Part shown: piece by piece, positions 8,168-16,644 of the stretch
Position numbering within the stretch: position 1 is the stretch's first letter
Layout: the number at the start of each line of letters is the position of its first letter
Source: Nocardia wallacei
GTDB lineage: Bacteria > Actinomycetota > Actinomycetes > Mycobacteriales > Mycobacteriaceae
Direction of reading: 5' to 3'
DNA: 64,000 nucleotides
Assembly (NCBI RefSeq): GCF_014466955.1
Contig: NZ_AP023396.1
Location: 5,642,001 to 5,706,000 of the forward strand
Position numbers and translations under genes: made by a program
The notes under the pieces: generated by a model
Seen by the model: only the letters and a program-made list of their open reading frames with translations
Databases searched by the model: none
Told to the model about the DNA's origin: nothing

Positions 8168-10729
8168 TTATCGCCGCCGATCCGGGCCGGTACTGATGGC
8201 AGCGCGCTGTCGTGCCGCCGCCTGATCCGCGGCGGCCGCGGCCATCCGCCCGAACAATGGATGGTCGACAATCTGCCCGTGCGCATACACCGTGTCGCGC
8301 AGCGTCTGCCGGGTCGGGTCCTGCGCCAGCAACAGCACGGTTTCGTTGCAGCGCCGTTCGAACGCCAGGGCGCGCACCGCCGCCGTGCCGGAGACCGAGC
8401 GTGGATCGGAATCCTCGTTCCGCAACTGCCCGACCGCGATTCGCGACACGTCGGCACGCAGCGGCAGGACCGAGGCCGCCATCAGATCGTCGGTATCGCG
8501 CAGCTCTTCCCACCACTCCGCCGCCACCGGCCGGCCGTGCTGCATCGCCCCCAGAATCCGTTCCCGCAGCGCGGGCGCGCCCAGTGTCGCGGGATTGCCC
8601 GCGTTCATCTTGGCCACCCGGATATGCGCGTCGACGGCGAGTTCGAGACAGCGGCCCCGCAGCCGCTCCGGCCGCACACCCGCCACCTGATCCAGCAGTC
8701 GCGGGGCGCCGACCAGGCCGAGCCGGTCCTCCAAACCGCTCGCGGGAGCGGAGTAATCCATCGTCGGCGCGGCCTGGACCGAACCCTCGGCCGCGATGTC
8801 ACCGAGCTGGCGCAGCATGTCGGCATCGATCGGCTCGGAGGACACGAGCGCCGACAGCCCCGCACCGGATTTCACGCCCCATGCCGCCGCGAACTCGACC
8901 AGGATCCGGGCGGGGTCGGCCAGGCCCTCCCATGGCGCCTGCTCCGATACCGACCACGTCCACGGGGTCGACAGCTCCCGGGGCAGGAAGACCCCGGCGG
9001 GCAGCCATCCCCGGCCCTCGTTGGAGGTCACGAACGCGCTGACCCCGCCGGAATGCCGCATCACCGATACGGCCCACGACACGCCCAGCGCCGTGGACTC
9101 GGCCGCAGCGAGCAGGCTGCTCAGCAGCGACCGCGCCAGCACCAGGTCGCCGTTCACCCGCTCCCCGACGACGAACGACGGGCCCGAGGCCGCGATCATC
9201 GCGAAACCGACCGCCTCCCTGAGCTTTTCGTGCCCGTCCGCGGCATCCGCGGGGGCCGCCGCGGCGTCCACGCGACGGTCCTCGGCGCCGGTCCTGTCGG
9301 GCGGTTGCGGGCGCACGGGCGTCGGCTTGCCCGCCGCGGTCGACGCGCTCGCGGGCGGCGGTGCGGACCCGGCCGGTACCTTCGGTCCGCCCGGGGTCGA
9401 CTTCGAATCGACCGGCGGCGGCGCCTTCACCTCCGGCGCGGACACCGACCGAGCCCGATCCGGCGGCCCGCCCGGCGCGGCGGCGGTCGGACCCGGCCGG
9501 GACGTGGCCGTGCCCGCCTGCGTGACGGTGCCGGGCGTCGTCGTCTGCGCGGGCACGACACCCATCGGCGTGCCGAACGGCATCGCCGGGTTCGCCGCAT
9601 CGGCCGGGGTGACGTTGCCGGACACGGTGTTTCGAGTGGAGGTGGATGCGGGGTCGGCTCCATCGGCGTGCTCCCCGGCCGCCGAGTCGGACGTGCCGGT
9701 CCGGCCGTGCACCGGAGGCCCCGGATCGTCCAGTGCCGGCTGCGGCCCGTCACCGTGGCCGCTGTCACCGTGGCCGCTGTCGGCGTGCGAGGGCCCCGCC
9801 GAGGTCGCGGGCCCGGCCGGGGCGTAACCGGGAGCGGAACCGGTGGGCGCCGCCGACACCGGGCTCGGCCCGGCCGACACCGGCGGCGCGGCGGGCGGGG
9901 CGTCCGAGGGCCCGTTCGGGTCGCCGATGGGCGCGTGCGGCCCCGGCGGGAAACCCGGCAGGTGCGGCAGCAGCGGCCGCCCGTCCGGCCCCACCGGTCC
10001 GTCGGGACCCCACTGAATCGGAAGCGGGAACGGGAGATTCGGCCGATCGAGCGGCGTGTCGCCGGGCCCGCCGGGCCCTGGTCCGCCCGGCCCCGGACCG
10101 GTCGGCCCGGTGTGCGGTCCCCCGGGCGCGTCGGGGTGGCCGGGTCCCCAGTGGCCGGGCGGGCCCGAATGCCCCGGGCCTCCGGTCGTCCACGGTCCCG
10201 GCAGTCCGAGCGCCTCGGCGATCAACGACAGTTCGGGCAGCCCGTTGGGTCCGAGTTCCTGCAGCGACAAGGCGACCCGTTCGTCGACGGCCCGCCGCGC
10301 GTTGTCGATGATGCCGGCGACCCGCCGGGCTTCCTCGTCGGAGTTGTCGCCGTCGCCGTCGGTGTCCTCGGCTCTGCCGTTGCCGATCGCGCGGGTGGCC
10401 TCGTCGACGATGTCGAGAATCTTGTTCCGGGTCCGATACACCAGATCGGACATGCGCCCATAGGTGTCGGCCGCGGCGACCAGCGCGTCGACGAACGCCT
10501 GCGGCGTGCCGACCTGGGCGAGCATGTCCCGCTTGACCGGCTCCAGCCCGTGGCTGGCGCGCACCCGCTCGTCGAACGCGCGGCGGGCGCGCTCGGCCTC
10601 CTGCGGGTCGATCGCGGCGGCGCCGTCGCGGGCCTTCGTCTCGAGGCCGTGCCAGTCGCCCGGCGAGATCACCGGCCAGTTGTTCTGGACGATCGCGCCC
10701 CAATACGGGCTGTTCCGCTCCGGCTCCAT
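8168..10729 (-). CDS. Large ESX-associated protein, paralogue of the adjacent gene with a different N-terminus
   Basis: The 853-residue product begins with a helical domain (about 1-165; PYWGAIVQNNWPVISPGDW, then long charged helices) that could adopt a WXG100/PPE-like bundle. A very long Pro/Gly-rich linker follows (about 170-510). The C-terminal domain (about 510-850) is closely similar to that of the downstream gene: TSNEGRGWLPAGVFLPRELS and FERRCNETVLLLAQDPTRQ match with few changes. The two proteins thus share an effector or structural domain but differ in the targeting end. I chose ATG at 10729 (MEPERNSP), eight bases after the stop of the EspC-like gene. An ATG 45 bases further upstream is possible but would overlap that gene. 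The biochemical role is unknown. Confidence 0.7.
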   Translation of the reverse strand: MEPERNSPYWGAIVQNNWPVISPGDWHGLETKARDGAAAIDPQEAERARRAFDERVRASHGLEPVKRDMLAQVGTPQAFVDALVAAADTYGRMSDLVYRTRNKILDIVDEATRAIGNGRAEDTDGDGDNSDEEARRVAGIIDNARRAVDERVALSLQELGPNGLPELSLIAEALGLPGPWTTGGPGHSGPPGHWGPGHPDAPGGPHTGPTGPGPGGPGPGGPGDTPLDRPNLPFPLPIQWGPDGPVGPDGRPLLPHLPGFPPGPHAPIGDPNGPSDAPPAAPPVSAGPSPVSAAPTGSAPGYAPAGPATSAGPSHADSGHGDSGHGDGPQPALDDPGPPVHGRTGTSDSAAGEHADGADPASTSTRNTVSGNVTPADAANPAMPFGTPMGVVPAQTTTPGTVTQAGTATSRPGPTAAAPGGPPDRARSVSAPEVKAPPPVDSKSTPGGPKVPAGSAPPPASASTAAGKPTPVRPQPPDRTGAEDRRVDAAAAPADAADGHEKLREAVGFAMIAASGPSFVVGERVNGDLVLARSLLSSLLAAAESTALGVSWAVSVMRHSGGVSAFVTSNEGRGWLPAGVFLPRELSTPWTWSVSEQAPWEGLADPARILVEFAAAWGVKSGAGLSALVSSEPIDADMLRQLGDIAAEGSVQAAPTMDYSAPASGLEDRLGLVGAPRLLDQVAGVRPERLRGRCLELAVDAHIRVAKMNAGNPATLGAPALRERILGAMQHGRPVAAEWWEELRDTDDLMAASVLPLRADVSRIAVGQLRNEDSDPRSVSGTAAVRALAFERRCNETVLLLAQDPTRQTLRDTVYAHGQIVDHPLFGRMAAAAADQAAARQRAAISTGPDRRR

Positions 10730-10736
10730 CCGGTAC

Positions 10737-11045
10737 TCAGACGGGTTCGGCCCGATGCACCTGCAAGCCGCCATCGATATCGGCGGTCGCCAGCACGGTG
10801 GTGGTTTCCGTGGCGTTCTGGTTGGTCGTGATGGCGTAGCCCGCGTGCGCGGGCGTCGCTTCCCGCAGCATCGCCGGAATCAGCCGATGCACGCCGGCGC
10901 AGCCGTGGTCCAGCGGGGACTGCGGGCCGCGTGGCAGGTTCAGATCGTCGGCGACGGCGTCGACATGATCGGTGACCGACGTGACGGCCGCGCGGAACTT
11001 GCCGGCGGCGGCGATCACCTCGTCCGGCTCGTCCATATCCAGCAT
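10737..11045 (-). CDS. EspC-like small type VII secretion target
   Basis: This 102-residue acidic helical protein (MLDMDEPDEVIAAAGKFRA...) has the size and pattern of the EspC/ESX-secreted family: an N-terminal helix, a turn around DLNLPRGP, and a second helix. I do not see a clear WXG turn or a YxxxD signal; the C-terminal part reads VLATADIDGG. It sits between a YbaB-like gene and the large paralogue, in the same minus-strand run, so it may be a partner or co-secreted subunit. A start at 11036 (MDEPDEV) is also possible. The assignment rests on size, fold pattern and context. Confidence 0.6.
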   Translation of the reverse strand: MLDMDEPDEVIAAAGKFRAAVTSVTDHVDAVADDLNLPRGPQSPLDHGCAGVHRLIPAMLREATPAHAGYAITTNQNATETTTVLATADIDGGLQVHRAEPV

Positions 11046-11076
11046 GTCGCTGCTCCTGTTCTCTCGGTGCGGGCGC

Positions 11077-11436
11077 TCAGGCGGACTGGCCGAACTCGGC
11101 GTTCTCCATTGCGCGGTACGACGTTTCGGTCGGCAGGTCGAACGCGTCGATGGTGTAGGGCCGCGCGCCGTTGCGTTCCATCTCGGCCCGCAGGCCGACG
11201 CGGGACTTGGCGTGCGCGAGCCGGGCGAGCCGCACGATCTCCTTGGACAGCCAGGCGTCGCCGTTCTCGCGGGCCTCATCGGTCAGGTGCAGGCCGACGA
11301 TCTCGCCGTCGCCGTTGCAGGCGACCCCGGCCGTGTGGTCGGGGTTGAAGACCTCGTAGATCGTGTGCTGGCGATCCGGCGGTGGCGCCTGCTCGACGTC
11401 CTCGTCGAATTCGTCCGCTTCGTAATTCACGGTCAT
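11077..11436 (-). CDS. YbaB/EspL-like protein
   Basis: The 119-residue product contains the YbaB/EbfC-type pattern TIYEVFNPDHTAGVACNGDG followed by EIVGLHL, a WLSKEIVRLARLAHAKSR helix and a short acidic tail. In mycobacterial ESX-1 loci the YbaB-like protein EspL acts in substrate stability and secretion, and other members bind DNA. Here it is one of two such proteins flanking a 245-residue partner, just downstream of the EspB-like gene, which supports an ESX chaperone role by analogy. The first 20 residues are strongly acidic and unlike YbaB. It could instead be a nucleoid-associated protein. Confidence 0.65.
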   Translation of the reverse strand: MTVNYEADEFDEDVEQAPPPDRQHTIYEVFNPDHTAGVACNGDGEIVGLHLTDEARENGDAWLSKEIVRLARLAHAKSRVGLRAEMERNGARPYTIDAFDLPTETSYRAMENAEFGQSA

Positions 11437-11445
11437 GTGCTGCTC

Positions 11446-12183
11446 CTAGGTCGCGCGGGCGTCGGGGGCGCTCACCGTCACCCGGTCGGGTGGCGGGGCC
11501 ACGGTCGGACGGTCGGGCGGCGCGGCGCTCTGGTCGGCCGCCTCGAGTTGGTCGGCGAGCACCCGCCACTGGACGTCGTCGAGAGTCAGCACCTGACGCA
11601 GCCGCCAGAAGCGGGCGCGCAGATACATCTCGCCGCTGCCGTCGTCCGCGACGTCGATATGGTCGGGCTCCTCCGTGGTGGGGTTGAACGAGATCGTCGT
11701 CACCGGCGGCCGCTCGTCGTCGACGCTCACGATCGTGGCGCCGCCGCCCGGAATGAAGCTCTGCCGCAATCGCGGACTGTCGACCAGCGCCACATCGCCG
11801 CTGTTGGTGACGATCGTGATCTCCGGGTTCAGCAGCAGCTGCAGCACCCATGACCGGGCTACCGTCTCCGGCCGGGCGGCGTTGATCGCGAGATCGAGGC
11901 TGGCCGAAAGGTCCAGCACCAGAACCGATTCCGCCGTGGTGACGCCGACGATCACCAGCCGCCGCGACGTGCCCGTCGGATGCGGCAGGTCGTCGGCGGC
12001 CAGCGTCATCACGTCCGAGCCGACACCGCCGCCGGCGGCCGGATACACCGTGACCGTGCCCGTGGCGATGTCGACGGTGAAGGCGGAGATCGGGTGCGAA
12101 ACCCGGTCCGCGACACCGACCAACCGGCTCAGCCCCTCCTCGTGCAGCCACCGGATGGTGTCGGCGACGGTCACATCGGTCAT
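11446..12183 (-). CDS. ESX-locus protein of unknown function (245 residues)
   Basis: I do not recognise a named family. The sequence is mostly alternating beta strands and helices (RRLVIVGVTTAESVLVLDLS, then SWVLQLLLNPEITIVTNSG). That pattern recalls the N-terminal non-catalytic modules seen in some actinobacterial regulators, but the similarity is only a pattern. It has no signal peptide, membrane helix or obvious catalytic motif, and ends in a Pro-rich tail. Its first codons overlap the stop of the upstream YbaB-like gene by four bases (ATGA), so the two are translated together. It probably acts in the cytosol with the EspB/EspL-like proteins. Confidence 0.5.
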   Translation of the reverse strand: MTDVTVADTIRWLHEEGLSRLVGVADRVSHPISAFTVDIATGTVTVYPAAGGGVGSDVMTLAADDLPHPTGTSRRLVIVGVTTAESVLVLDLSASLDLAINAARPETVARSWVLQLLLNPEITIVTNSGDVALVDSPRLRQSFIPGGGATIVSVDDERPPVTTISFNPTTEEPDHIDVADDGSGEMYLRARFWRLRQVLTLDDVQWRVLADQLEAADQSAAPPDRPTVAPPPDRVTVSAPDARAT

Positions 12184-12539
12184 GCCGATCGTCCCGGTGC
12201 CGCGGGTTCCGGCTCGGACGCATCGATCGGGTCGGAGTCGACCCCCGGCTCGGCGTCCATCAGCACCCGATACTGCCGGGCCGCGTCGCCGGTGCTGTCG
12301 CGAATCGCACCGATGATCTCGGCGACCAGCTCCTCGCTGGTGAAGCGGTCGGCCGTACCCGGCGCGAGATAGAGGCCGGTCAACCGGCCCATCGCGTCGA
12401 CCTCGGGGATGACCGCCCCGCTCGCCGAGGGGCGGCGGGCGCGGATCCCGTCGATGCGTTCGCGCAGATCGGCGATGCGGTGGCGCAACTCGCGCGCGGC
12501 GTCGAGCGCCGCCTGCACGTCGGGATGGATTTCGCTCAT
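12180..12539 (-). CDS. Second YbaB/EspL-like protein
   Basis: The 119-residue product shows the YbaB arrangement. An N-terminal charged helix (AALDAARELRHRIADLRERI) is followed by a beta region GAVIPEVDAMGRLTGLYLAP and a C-terminal helix (SEELVAEIIGAIRDSTGDAA). It overlaps the EspB-like gene by four bases upstream and the 245-residue gene by four bases downstream, which argues for stoichiometric expression. The direct neighbour EspB suggests a chaperone like EspL in mycobacterial ESX-1. It differs clearly from the other YbaB-like protein 740 bp downstream, so the two are not a recent duplication. Confidence 0.65.
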   Translation of the reverse strand: MSEIHPDVQAALDAARELRHRIADLRERIDGIRARRPSASGAVIPEVDAMGRLTGLYLAPGTADRFTSEELVAEIIGAIRDSTGDAARQYRVLMDAEPGVDSDPIDASEPEPAAPGRSA

Positions 12540-14017
12540 GTGGAACCTCCAGCTCGTGTCTGGTCCTGGCCGGCCGGTCCCGGCGTCGGTGGTGTCACGG
12601 TCGGCGCGATGGTCGGCTTCTCGCCGATCACCTGCTCGGTGTGCGGCGTGTCGTCGACGTACATCAGCCGGTCCGGATGCCAGGCGACCACCCGGTTGCG
12701 CTCATTGCTGCCGCCGGCGTTGGCCCCGCCCATACCGGGTGTCATCGGCATGTACGGCATCATCCCCGAGCCCGCGCCGGCGCCGCGCGCCGCCCCGCCG
12801 CCGACCGGATTTCCGGTGCCGCGCAAGGGTTCTGCCACCGATGCCGTGCCCGCGCCGCTGAACCCGGCCGCCGAGGCGACCATCGGGCCCATCGCCGGAC
12901 CGGACGTCTGGTTGATCGCGCCGGAGACGTCGCCGACGGACGGCACCGCGCCCCCGGTGAAGTCGCCGCCGCCACCGCCGCCGAGGCCGGACATGTAGTC
13001 CGCGCCGAGGCCGTAGTCGCTGTAGTCGTAGTCGCTCAGGCCCTCCGAGGAGTCCCCGCCCTGATCCCCCGCGAGCTGGCCGGCGCCGCTCATCATGGAG
13101 CTGAGCAGACTCGGCAACATCTGCATCATCGCGTCACTACTGGAGGACGAGGCATTCTGACCGGAGGACTGCGCCTCCCCCGCCGCGTTCTTCCCGTTGA
13201 CCGTGCTGGAGTAGCCCGTCATCGTCTCCGCCGAGCGCGCGTTCTGTTCCTCATACTCGGCCAGCGCCTTCTGGATACCGAGCTGGTCCTTGGTGCGGAT
13301 GGCTTTCAGCAGCTTCTTGCGGGTGGCGATGATCTCCTCGGGGGTCGGGTGTTTGGCTTTGGCCGTATCGAATGCACCGGTGTAGGTGTCGACCATGTCG
13401 AGCAGCTTCTCCAGTTCACCACGTTTGTCGTCCAGCTGGCTCCGGTAGCGATGCAGGTGCCCGGCCGCCTCGGCACCGACCGGGGTCCAGTGTTGCAATG
13501 CCTGCGCGGCCGCATCCACACCGGAGACGATCTTCGGGTGGGCTCCAGCCAGGAAGTTGCGCACATCGTTGGTGAATCCGTTCGCGGGCCCCGTCCCAGG
13601 CCCGGCGCGCAGCTGCTGCGCATAGACCAAGGGATCTCCTGCCGCAGCGGCTGCGGGCATATTGAATGTCGGCGGTCGCCACTGTCCCGGCATTGCCACA
13701 GGGGCGACGGGATTATCGATGACCTCACCGCCACTGCCATTCACTTCACGCGCGCCTTCGGTGTCGGCGCCGGTGTAGTCCGATGCCGACGCGCCGACCT
13801 CGTGGGCCAGGCGGTGGATGTCGTTCAGCACGCCGGCCATGCCGTTGAACGCGTCCGCGGCCTTGTTGTTGAGGTGCGGGACCGAGCCCGCCGAGATCGG
13901 ATCCGACCCCGCGGGCATGACCCACGACGTCGGGATCTCGCCGCCGGTCCCGTCAGCGAGCTCGGCGAGTTTGGACGCCGCTGCGGCCAACTGCGCCGGA
14001 TCGACATTCAGCGCCAT
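12536..14017 (-). CDS. espB: EspB-like ESX secreted protein
   Basis: EspB is a secreted ESX-1 protein with a fused PE-PPE-like helical fold that forms rings in mycobacteria. This 493-residue protein has a PE-like N-terminal helical pair (about 1-90) ending in YTGAD (81-85), matching YxxxD. A PPE-like helical domain includes KHPTPEEIIATRKKLLKAI and an AEYEEQNARSAETM helix. A Gly/Ser-rich low-complexity region with the Met-rich helix DAMMQMLPSLLSSMMSG follows. The C-terminus has HPDRLMYVDDTPHTEQVIGE, similar to the EspB end (ALYTEDRAWTEAVIG). It is 30 residues longer than mycobacterial EspB. Genes for YbaB-like partners overlap its 3' end. The symbol is assigned by similarity that I recall, not by search. 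Confidence 0.8.
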   Translation of the reverse strand: MALNVDPAQLAAAASKLAELADGTGGEIPTSWVMPAGSDPISAGSVPHLNNKAADAFNGMAGVLNDIHRLAHEVGASASDYTGADTEGAREVNGSGGEVIDNPVAPVAMPGQWRPPTFNMPAAAAAGDPLVYAQQLRAGPGTGPANGFTNDVRNFLAGAHPKIVSGVDAAAQALQHWTPVGAEAAGHLHRYRSQLDDKRGELEKLLDMVDTYTGAFDTAKAKHPTPEEIIATRKKLLKAIRTKDQLGIQKALAEYEEQNARSAETMTGYSSTVNGKNAAGEAQSSGQNASSSSSDAMMQMLPSLLSSMMSGAGQLAGDQGGDSSEGLSDYDYSDYGLGADYMSGLGGGGGGDFTGGAVPSVGDVSGAINQTSGPAMGPMVASAAGFSGAGTASVAEPLRGTGNPVGGGAARGAGAGSGMMPYMPMTPGMGGANAGGSNERNRVVAWHPDRLMYVDDTPHTEQVIGEKPTIAPTVTPPTPGPAGQDQTRAGGST

Positions 14018-14060
14018 GACTGCCTCCTCTCACCTTCGGCTCCACCTCGCGGATGGCCGA

Positions 14061-15893
14061 TCACGCCGGGGCCGCGACGGCCGGGGCGCCGGCCGTCGGG
14101 TCCGAACCTGTCGGCAGCGCCGGAGCCTGGTCGCCATGACCGCTCGCAGAGCCGTCCCCTTCGACGCCGTTCGGGTGCGCGAATCCGGAGAACTGCCCGA
14201 AATCGCCCTTCTTGCCCGACATCTGGGGGGAGAACTGCTGCAGCTCGCCGTCGATGATGACCTCCAGCGTCCCTTCGCCGCCGGAACCGCTCGAGCTGCT
14301 CGAACCCGACCCACTCGAACTCGACCCGCTCGAGCCGGAGCCGGACGACCCCGAACCGGAGTCACCCGAGCCGAGCGACCCGGGACCGGAGTCGACGGGC
14401 CCGCCGGTCGGCGTGATGGAACCGTCCACCGCGAGATCCATGCCGGTGCCGGAATCCATGCCGCCACCGCCGTCGCCGGACTTCCACACCACCAGCAGCG
14501 CGGTCTGGCCCTCCCAGGTGGCGACGTCGCCCGTCTCCAGCTGGTACGGATCGATCCGCGCGCCGATCTGCTTGTCGTCGGTCCACTTCGCGGGCGTGTT
14601 CTCGTAGGCCTTCTTGGCGGAGGTGTCGGCGTGGTTGCCGAAGGCGGCATCCAGCGCGGCGGCCACCGTCGGCCAGACCCGTTGCGTGCGTCCGTCGGGG
14701 AACGTGTAGAGCACCTTGCCGTCGGCGCCCGGCTCGCGGGTCGGCGGCGGGCCCTGCGGCGGAGCATCGCTCTTGGGCGGCGGCGCGGCCTGCGACGACG
14801 GCGGCGGCGCGGCCGGAGCCTGCTGCGCGGGCTGGGCGGCAGTGGGCGGCGCCGCGGGCTGTGGCACCACCGGTTGCGGGTAACCGCGCATATTGCGGTC
14901 GGGGTCCAGCTCGTTGCGACGGTCCTCGAGGTCCCGATCGTTCATGCCGCGCTGCATCATCTGCGACATCAGCATCGGCAGCAACATGCCCATCATGTCC
15001 ATGCCGCCACCCATCCCGGCTCCGGCGCCGGCCGGGGTCAGCCCGGCTCCGGCGCTGGGGTCCAGGCCGCTGCCGTTCGAACCATTGCCCAGGCCGTTGG
15101 AGCCGTCCAGGCCGTTCGAACCGTCGAGGCCGTCCTTGCCGGTGCCCAACGGATCCTTGCTGCCGGAGGGGTTGAGCCCCGAGTCGTCGGCACCGAGGTC
15201 GATGGGCTTGAAGCCGGGGTCTGTGGTGGCGCCCGTCGGACTGGTCGGGTTGAGCCCGGTCGGATTGTAGGAGGGGTTGGCATTTCCCGGGTTGACGGCG
15301 CCGAGTTTGGTCTCCAGCGCGTTCAGACGATCCAGGATCGCCTGCATTTCGCTGGTTTTGCCATTGGTCTGGTCGCCGATCCTGTCCTGAGCGGTCTTCG
15401 CCTGTTCGACCGCTGTCTGGGTTTCTTTGATGGCCGTATTCAGGTAATCCAGGATGAAGTCGTCCTGAGATCCACTCGGCGCGGGTACCGGAGCCTTCGC
15501 ACGGAGTCCCTCGATCACCGTATTTATACCCTGCTGGGCAGCGGTCGAGACCGCAGCGGAGTCCTGAGCCAGTGGAGATATATCCTTGTCGAGCGCGACC
15601 AGCTTGCGAAGTGACTCGCGGAGAGTTCCGCTCAGCGTGACATAGTTCGCGATGACGCTACCGGCCAAGCTGTGACCGAGGCCATCCGAGGCCTCGGCCT
15701 GTGGAGGAATTTCCGGCGATTTGTCCGGAGGAGGCTTCTTGGTACCCTTTCCCATACTGTCGAAAGTCTGTTTGAAGAATTTGGGCAGACTTTCGTAGAT
15801 ACTCGCGGTGGTTTGGCTGAAACGAAATGGCTCATGCTCCGGACGGTATTTCGACATATCCGGCATATTGAGCGACGTCATCTCCAGCGGCAT
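14061..15893 (-). CDS. ESX-associated modular protein with Ser/Gly linker, unknown function
   Basis: The 610-residue product has an N-terminal helical domain (about 60-210; PKFFKQTFDSMGKG, then long Gln/Ala-rich helices) and an Asn/Gly/Ser-rich linker. A Met-rich segment MDMMGMLLPMLMSQMM lies near 305-320, followed by a Pro-rich linker. A globular C-terminal domain begins LYTFPDGRTQRVWPTVAAAL, is interrupted by about 30 residues of almost pure Ser/Gly, and resumes with GTLEVIIDGELQQFSP. The C-terminal domain recalls small mycobacterial proteins linked to DUF4226 (the Rv0026 type), from memory only. No signal peptide is present. It lies directly upstream of the EspB-like gene and nine bases after the Gly-rich gene, in one transcription unit. 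Confidence 0.55.
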   Translation of the reverse strand: MPLEMTSLNMPDMSKYRPEHEPFRFSQTTASIYESLPKFFKQTFDSMGKGTKKPPPDKSPEIPPQAEASDGLGHSLAGSVIANYVTLSGTLRESLRKLVALDKDISPLAQDSAAVSTAAQQGINTVIEGLRAKAPVPAPSGSQDDFILDYLNTAIKETQTAVEQAKTAQDRIGDQTNGKTSEMQAILDRLNALETKLGAVNPGNANPSYNPTGLNPTSPTGATTDPGFKPIDLGADDSGLNPSGSKDPLGTGKDGLDGSNGLDGSNGLGNGSNGSGLDPSAGAGLTPAGAGAGMGGGMDMMGMLLPMLMSQMMQRGMNDRDLEDRRNELDPDRNMRGYPQPVVPQPAAPPTAAQPAQQAPAAPPPSSQAAPPPKSDAPPQGPPPTREPGADGKVLYTFPDGRTQRVWPTVAAALDAAFGNHADTSAKKAYENTPAKWTDDKQIGARIDPYQLETGDVATWEGQTALLVVWKSGDGGGGMDSGTGMDLAVDGSITPTGGPVDSGPGSLGSGDSGSGSSGSGSSGSSSSGSGSSSSSGSGGEGTLEVIIDGELQQFSPQMSGKKGDFGQFSGFAHPNGVEGDGSASGHGDQAPALPTGSDPTAGAPAVAAPA

Positions 15894-15902
15894 ATTTCGC
15901 CC

Positions 15903-16397
15903 CTACGCCGGAGTCGGCAGTTCTTTTGTCGGCAGGGGGCCTACGGCCCCTTGCCCGTTCGGACCGGACTGCGCCGGGTGCATATAACCCCCGAGTTTAT
16001 TACCGCCTATGCCGGATAACGCGGCGGCGGCGGTACCGCGGCCCATATGCCCCATCGACATGAGGGCCAGCTCCCGCCGGAAGCCGAGCCCCACCGAGCC
16101 TCTGCTGAATGCCAACCCGAGATCCGAGGACAGGCTGCGGCCGAGATTTCCGAGTCCACCCTTGAACAGGCCGCTGGTGGCACCGCCCACCAGGCCACCG
16201 CCCAACATACCGAGTCCACCGCTGATGAGTCCGGTTTCGAGACTGTCGCCCCAGCTCTTGCCATCGATGTAATGAGCCGCCAGGGTGCTCGCGGCGCCCC
16301 CGAGCAGCGCGCTGCCGGCCGGACCGCCGAGCGCGAACCCGACACCGGTCGCCACTCCGCTGACGACATCCGACCAGCCGAGACCGAAAAGACCCAT
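15903..16397 (-). CDS. Small Gly-rich protein with GxxxG-type hydrophobic stretches
   Basis: The 164-residue product is rich in Gly, Ala and Leu, with hydrophobic runs at about 8-40 (VSGVATGVGFALGGPAGSAL) and 55-80 (GLISGGLGMLGGGLVGGAT) that carry glycine-zipper spacing. Such stretches are typical of self-assembling membrane or pore proteins and of central regions of polymorphic toxins. I do not recognise a family. It is the first gene of the minus-strand ESX substrate run (16397 down to 6177) and is divergent from the p60 gene at 16645. A secreted or membrane-inserting ESX substrate is possible, but nothing in the sequence proves it. Confidence 0.5.
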   Translation of the reverse strand: MGLFGLGWSDVVSGVATGVGFALGGPAGSALLGGAASTLAAHYIDGKSWGDSLETGLISGGLGMLGGGLVGGATSGLFKGGLGNLGRSLSSDLGLAFSRGSVGLGFRRELALMSMGHMGRGTAAAALSGIGGNKLGGYMHPAQSGPNGQGAVGPLPTKELPTPA

Positions 16398-16467
16398 TAC
16401 ATCACCATTTCCACGAAATCGACAGCCGTAACCGATCCGGTGGGCCTGCTGGACTCATTGTCGAGGA

Positions 16468-16483
16468 TTCCCAGTAATGGGAA
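16468..16483 (+). promoter_or_regulatory. Palindromic motif TTCCCAGTAATGGGAA (copy 2 of 3)
   Basis: This copy lies in the 247-bp divergent region between the Gly-rich gene (start 16397) and the p60 gene (start 16645). Arms TTCCC and GGGAA are perfect. AGT follows the left arm on the strand that reads towards the p60 gene, as in the other copies. The distance to the start codon (161 bp) is longer than in the other two cases. Confidence 0.5.
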
Positions 16484-16644
16484 CCGCCTTCCAGCGGCCG
16501 CGCGTCAGGATGGAGCCGGAGGACGTAGACTGACGTGCGCGAATTGCCCTGACGGCCACCGAGTTTCCCGGCGCCGAGCTGGATGGGGAGGCGAGGAATG
16601 AACTTGGACCACGTGCCCCGATGGTGTGTGCCCGGCGGTGACCG

